From assembly GCA_964593555.1 (NCBI GenBank), contig CAZQIC010000059.1, positions 1 through 26,976 of the forward strand: 26,976 nt of DNA, read 5' to 3'. A program made the translations under genes and the position numbers. Below are positions 23,950-26,976 of the stretch, in pieces. This stretch comes from CAZQIC01 sp964593555 (GTDB lineage: Bacteria > Bacteroidota > Bacteroidia > JAFLBG01). Every line of letters begins with the position of its first letter. Within the stretch, counting starts at the first letter, position 1. A model generated the notes under the pieces. That model worked only from the letters and a program-made list of their open reading frames with translations, had not been told where the DNA came from and did not search any database.

Positions 23950-25200
23950 TTAGAAAAAAGATTTTGTTAAGGATAAAAATACACTTTGCGAACAGGTTTT
24001 ATCAGGGATAATAAATCCTTCGATATTGTTGCTGCACAATTTTATTTCGAGCCCTTTGCCAAAAGTTTTATCAATCATAATATTTCCGCCAAGTTTCGTA
24101 TAACCTCCATAACTTAACCCAACACTAACAGAAAATTTATTGGAAAATATAATATTTCCGTTCGCATAGATTTTCAACTTATAATTTGCATTAAAAATAT
24201 GATGAATACCTTTTACCAATTGAAAACGTTTTCCATAATTTGTAATCGTGTAAAAATTAAAACTCGCGGGAACAAGAGTGGTTATATTTTTTTTGCCTTT
24301 GTTTGAGAACTTACTAATGGCTGAATCTGCAGAGATAGAAGAAAAAACACTATCTCTCAACTGGAAAATATTACTCACATCAATCCCATCAAAATAAAAA
24401 GTACTATCTACGCTATAACTCCTTGAACTTGAATTCCACTTAATAAAACCAATATCCTCCACACTCACCACCATTTTTCCGGAGCGCCTTTTTAACTTAA
24501 ATGGCGCTTCAAAAAAAAGATCAGCAGAAAACCCGAATCCGTTATTAGCGAACCTGCTCCTATTCATTGTATCATTCATGTTCCAGGTCATTGCGGTTTC
24601 AAAATTAAGATACTGACCATCCTCACTGGTAAATAATCTGGCTTTTTCTGCGTTAAGCGATGAGTTGCTTTCACCATTCAAATAAGAAAATCCAAACCCC
24701 AATTTACCTACGGTATCAACAACTGTCCAGATAAGGCCGGTGCCAAGTTTTTGATATTTCAATGCATTTAAACTAAGCCCATCAAAAGCAGCGGTAGTTC
24801 CGGCAAAGCGCTTATTACCATACATCAAAAGATTATAAAAGTCGCCCGAAAATTTTGTATTTAAATATTGTTTATCCTTTGCCGTAATAAAAAAACCAAA
24901 GTCTCTGTGATTAAATTTCTGGAAATAACTAAATCCATAATCAATGGCGAAACCAAACTGATTATCACGCTTCAGGTGTGAAGAGACAACACCTTTTAAA
25001 CCCTCATCAATAAAACCGGGAAATAAAATAAATTTATTTACAAATGCATTTGTGAGCACAGTTGATTGAGAATAATAACTGCCACTAAGACTAATGGAAG
25101 CTTTAGCGCTATCATTTTTAATCAATGACAGGTCTATAGCAAACGTTGTGGTAACGCCATAATAAAAAACAAAAAATAAGTTGAGGTAAAGTGCCTTCAA
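23950..25200 (-). CDS. DUF5723-like outer-membrane beta-barrel protein (TTG start)
   Basis: The 416-residue protein has a signal peptide (MKALYLNLFFVFYY...TTTFA) and alternating beta-strand sequence ending in Phe-Phe, as in outer-membrane barrels. The middle matches the DUF5723 family: YNLLMYGNKRFAGTTAAF followed by LKYQKLGTG and FGFSYLNGES. The N-terminal NPA-type region of typical members is not evident. The only usable start is TTG at 25198-25200, directly after and in the same frame as the TAA of the upstream lipoprotein gene. No in-frame ATG exists before the signal peptide ends. Function unknown; the neighbours suggest a surface complex. Confidence 0.75.
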   Translation of the reverse strand: MKALYLNLFFVFYYGVTTTFAIDLSLIKNDSAKASISLSGSYYSQSTVLTNAFVNKFILFPGFIDEGLKGVVSSHLKRDNQFGFAIDYGFSYFQKFNHRDFGFFITAKDKQYLNTKFSGDFYNLLMYGNKRFAGTTAAFDGLSLNALKYQKLGTGLIWTVVDTVGKLGFGFSYLNGESNSSLNAEKARLFTSEDGQYLNFETAMTWNMNDTMNRSRFANNGFGFSADLFFEAPFKLKRRSGKMVVSVEDIGFIKWNSSSRSYSVDSTFYFDGIDVSNIFQLRDSVFSSISADSAISKFSNKGKKNITTLVPASFNFYTITNYGKRFQLVKGIHHIFNANYKLKIYANGNIIFSNKFSVSVGLSYGGYTKLGGNIMIDKTFGKGLEIKLCSNNIEGFIIPDKTCSQSVFLSLTKSFF

Positions 25201-26799
25201 TTAATTATCAAAATTTACAGTGAAGTTAAAATCGCCGACCAACCTTACGTCAATTCCATAATGACTATACAATTTAACCAACTGTGGACTGGAATAGGTA
25301 TCATATTTTATTTTCACAACCATTCGGTGTGTATTTTTCAACAGATCTAACTTCGACTTGCTAAGCGGAACAGGTAATTTAGATATTTTTTTTGCTATTA
25401 CTTTAAAATTAGCGTCAACCATTCCGGAAGCAATTGTTTTGTTCTCCGTGAACAACGAATCTGTAATTTGTCCGTTAGCATGGAGCATATACATTTGAAT
25501 TGTAGCATTGAAAGGAAAACCATTGTTTGCAAAAAGTGTTAAAACTCCATTATTCACATTATCAGCCTGAGTACCTGTTTGCAATGAAAAATCAACTGTA
25601 TCCTGGAGAGTAAGTCCGGCGGCGGAAAGTGACAAAGGCACCTCAATATCAACTGATGCATTAATTGTTCTATCAGAAAAAATAAAATCATTTGACCCGG
25701 AAATATTCCCGAGCGGATTGGTTTGAATTCTGAGGGAATAACCCAAAGCATTGGGTAAGTTTTCAAGCAATCCTTTAATATTTGAATTGCTGTTATTCAG
25801 AGTGGTGCTCCAGGATGATGGTATAACAGGATTTTGAGGATCTCCGGTTTCAATTGCTCTGTTTATATTGATAGGGCTTCCAATAATATCAGATGCAAGC
25901 TGCACTGAATTTCCACTAAAAGAATTAAGCGAATACCATGAATTTATCTGCACCCTTGAATCAATACCAGTATAATTATCAATGTGCAATTTTACGGTAG
26001 CATCATCGAGCAGTAAACTGCCTGCTTTTACGTTATCAAAAAGTCCAAGGTGATTTTCGGCAGGGCCAATGGTAACTGTATCCTTTCCAAAATATCCCTT
26101 TGCATAAGAGGGCGAAATATTAAAATACGTATTTTTAAAAACAACACTGTCCCCCAAATGCATTGTTACGGAATCATCGATGTTTGCAATAACAGAAATA
26201 GAAACGGTGTTAAATTTATCACCTGCAGCACCTCTGAAATCAATATCATAACCCGCTAAAGAATATAGTTTAGTAAAATATACTGAGCCGGCGGTTGTTG
26301 CTGCAGGCACCTGTTCGCTTACAGCAAATGGAACACCGTTTAATTTTGCGCTAGCTATACTATATCTTACATTTATTTTTTGTTTTAAAGTATTCCAGGT
26401 TTCGACCTTGATATATCCATTCCTGATCTTTGCGTAAGAAAGCAAAACATTACCCATATTAAAATTGGTGGTACCAATATTACTCATTACAATTTCATTG
26501 GAATCTAAATGGTAATAGGAAATGGGAAAAGGAGGATAAACATATTTCAAAGAAGTATCAGGAATGGTGAGTAGAGAATCTATTACGAGACTATAAAACC
26601 CGCTATGATAAATTAACTTAAGTGAGCTGTCCGGATTTTCCTTTAAAAGAGAATCTGTTAACAGGTCCTTTAACGTAAGTGTTGATTTGAGCAGCGGTGA
26701 GAGAACATCAGTATCCCAGCTTGGAAATGCCTTCTCCTTTTTGCATGTTGTAAAAACGAACAAAATTGCAATAACAAATATTTTTATAAGCCGGTTCAT
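25201..26799 (-). CDS. large outer-membrane lipoprotein of unknown function
   Basis: The 532-residue protein begins with a lipoprotein signal peptide, hydrophobic core IFVIAILFVF and lipid-acceptor Cys19 in TTCKKEK. The mature part is rich in beta-strand, Ser/Thr and Asn, with several strand-turn units such as DDSVTMHLGDSVVF and FSDRTINASVDIEV. No domain was recognised. It is the first gene of the operon with the DUF5723-like protein and the T9SS cargo. Its stop codon abuts the TTG start of the next gene in the same frame. The upstream spacer holds an imperfect inverted repeat that could be an operator. It is likely surface-exposed or periplasm-facing at the outer membrane (inference). Confidence 0.82.
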   Translation of the reverse strand: MNRLIKIFVIAILFVFTTCKKEKAFPSWDTDVLSPLLKSTLTLKDLLTDSLLKENPDSSLKLIYHSGFYSLVIDSLLTIPDTSLKYVYPPFPISYYHLDSNEIVMSNIGTTNFNMGNVLLSYAKIRNGYIKVETWNTLKQKINVRYSIASAKLNGVPFAVSEQVPAATTAGSVYFTKLYSLAGYDIDFRGAAGDKFNTVSISVIANIDDSVTMHLGDSVVFKNTYFNISPSYAKGYFGKDTVTIGPAENHLGLFDNVKAGSLLLDDATVKLHIDNYTGIDSRVQINSWYSLNSFSGNSVQLASDIIGSPININRAIETGDPQNPVIPSSWSTTLNNSNSNIKGLLENLPNALGYSLRIQTNPLGNISGSNDFIFSDRTINASVDIEVPLSLSAAGLTLQDTVDFSLQTGTQADNVNNGVLTLFANNGFPFNATIQMYMLHANGQITDSLFTENKTIASGMVDANFKVIAKKISKLPVPLSKSKLDLLKNTHRMVVKIKYDTYSSPQLVKLYSHYGIDVRLVGDFNFTVNFDN

Positions 26800-26801
26800 A
26801 T

Positions 26802-26837
26802 AACCTAATTATCATAAATTTAATGATAATTATGGTT
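26802..26837. promoter_or_regulatory. inverted repeat between divergent genes (possible operator)
   Basis: taattatcat (26806-26815) is matched exactly by atgataatta (26823-26832); outside a one-base bulge, aacc (26802-26805) pairs with ggtt (26834-26837). It lies directly upstream of the lipoprotein start at 26799. Confidence 0.45.
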
Positions 26838-26875
26838 ATTTCTATAAATTAGGGTAGTGAAAAACAATCAGACCC

Positions 26876-26906
26876 TTGTCTTTTTATGTCAAAATTCTTA
26901 CATTTG
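26876..26906 (+). promoter_or_regulatory. Bacteroidota-type promoter for the gene at the right edge
   Basis: TTG at 26876-26878, a 20-bp spacer and TACATTTG at 26899-26906, the same spacing as the promoter at 3470-3500. The ATG follows at 26925. Confidence 0.65.
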
Positions 26907-26924
26907 TAATAATACATTTAATCT

Positions 26925-26976
26925 ATGAGCTCAGTTAGATTTTTTGTTTCCTGGATTTTCTCTTCTCTTTTAATGT
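26925..26976 (+). CDS. start of an exported protein, cut by the window end
   Basis: Seventeen codons are visible from ATG 26925 (MSSVRFFVSWIFSSLLM) with no stop. The hydrophobic run looks like a signal peptide, and a well-formed promoter lies upstream. It is too short to identify. Confidence 0.5.
   Translation, partial: MSSVRFFVSWIFSSLLM

Overview
The window reads as chromosomal DNA of a member of the Bacteroidota. The evidence is low GC, no Shine-Dalgarno sequences, promoters of the TTG-N20-TAnnTTTG type, three proteins with type IX secretion (T9SS) type A C-terminal sorting domains, an outer-membrane DUF5723-like protein, a CarboxypepD_reg-like domain protein and many TPR proteins. I could not place it below phylum level. 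No rRNA, tRNA, CRISPR array or insertion sequence was seen. Two runs of N (7331-7430 and 16167-16176) mark scaffold joins, and both interrupt genes that are probably intact.

Layout. 1-2121: a 5'-truncated DUF2167 membrane-protein gene, then an exported CarboxypepD_reg-like protein whose first ~35 codons look like the remnant of a VOC/glyoxalase gene. 2257-4960: an SGNH/GDSL hydrolase and a YiiX-type permuted NlpC/P60 protein, separated by about 550 bp of non-coding DNA rich in hairpins. 4984-6492 (minus): a DinB-like protein followed by an HNH nuclease. 6736-8080: a PKD-repeat T9SS cargo protein with a strong terminator. 8081-8632: a non-coding stretch holding a REP-like remnant, a structured element with three consecutive hairpins and a 17-bp perfect hairpin. 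8633-12278 (minus): a SiaB/SiaC kinase-target pair, then lysA and lysC for lysine biosynthesis. 12361-13581: a TetA-like MFS exporter. 13601-18162 (minus): cyclophilin, HMG-CoA lyase, class 2 dihydroorotate dehydrogenase and two paralogous exported TPR proteins, mostly tightly packed. 18346-20330: two more exported TPR proteins, divergent from the first pair. 20390-22405: a T9SS cargo protein with a gingipain-like core that appears to lack the catalytic His/Cys. 22424-26799 (minus): a three-gene surface operon of lipoprotein, DUF5723-like outer-membrane protein and beta-propeller T9SS cargo. 26925-end: the start of another exported protein behind a good promoter.

Functionally the window mixes housekeeping metabolism (lysine, pyrimidine, leucine catabolism, protein folding) with cell-surface proteins. 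The points most worth a second look are the apparently inactive gingipain-like protein, the same-frame TAA-TTG junction between the lipoprotein and outer-membrane protein genes, the SiaB/SiaC pair without its usual phosphatase and output partner, the VOC remnant fused to an exported protein at a perfect inverted repeat, and the evidence in the flanking bases that both N-gaps can be closed.
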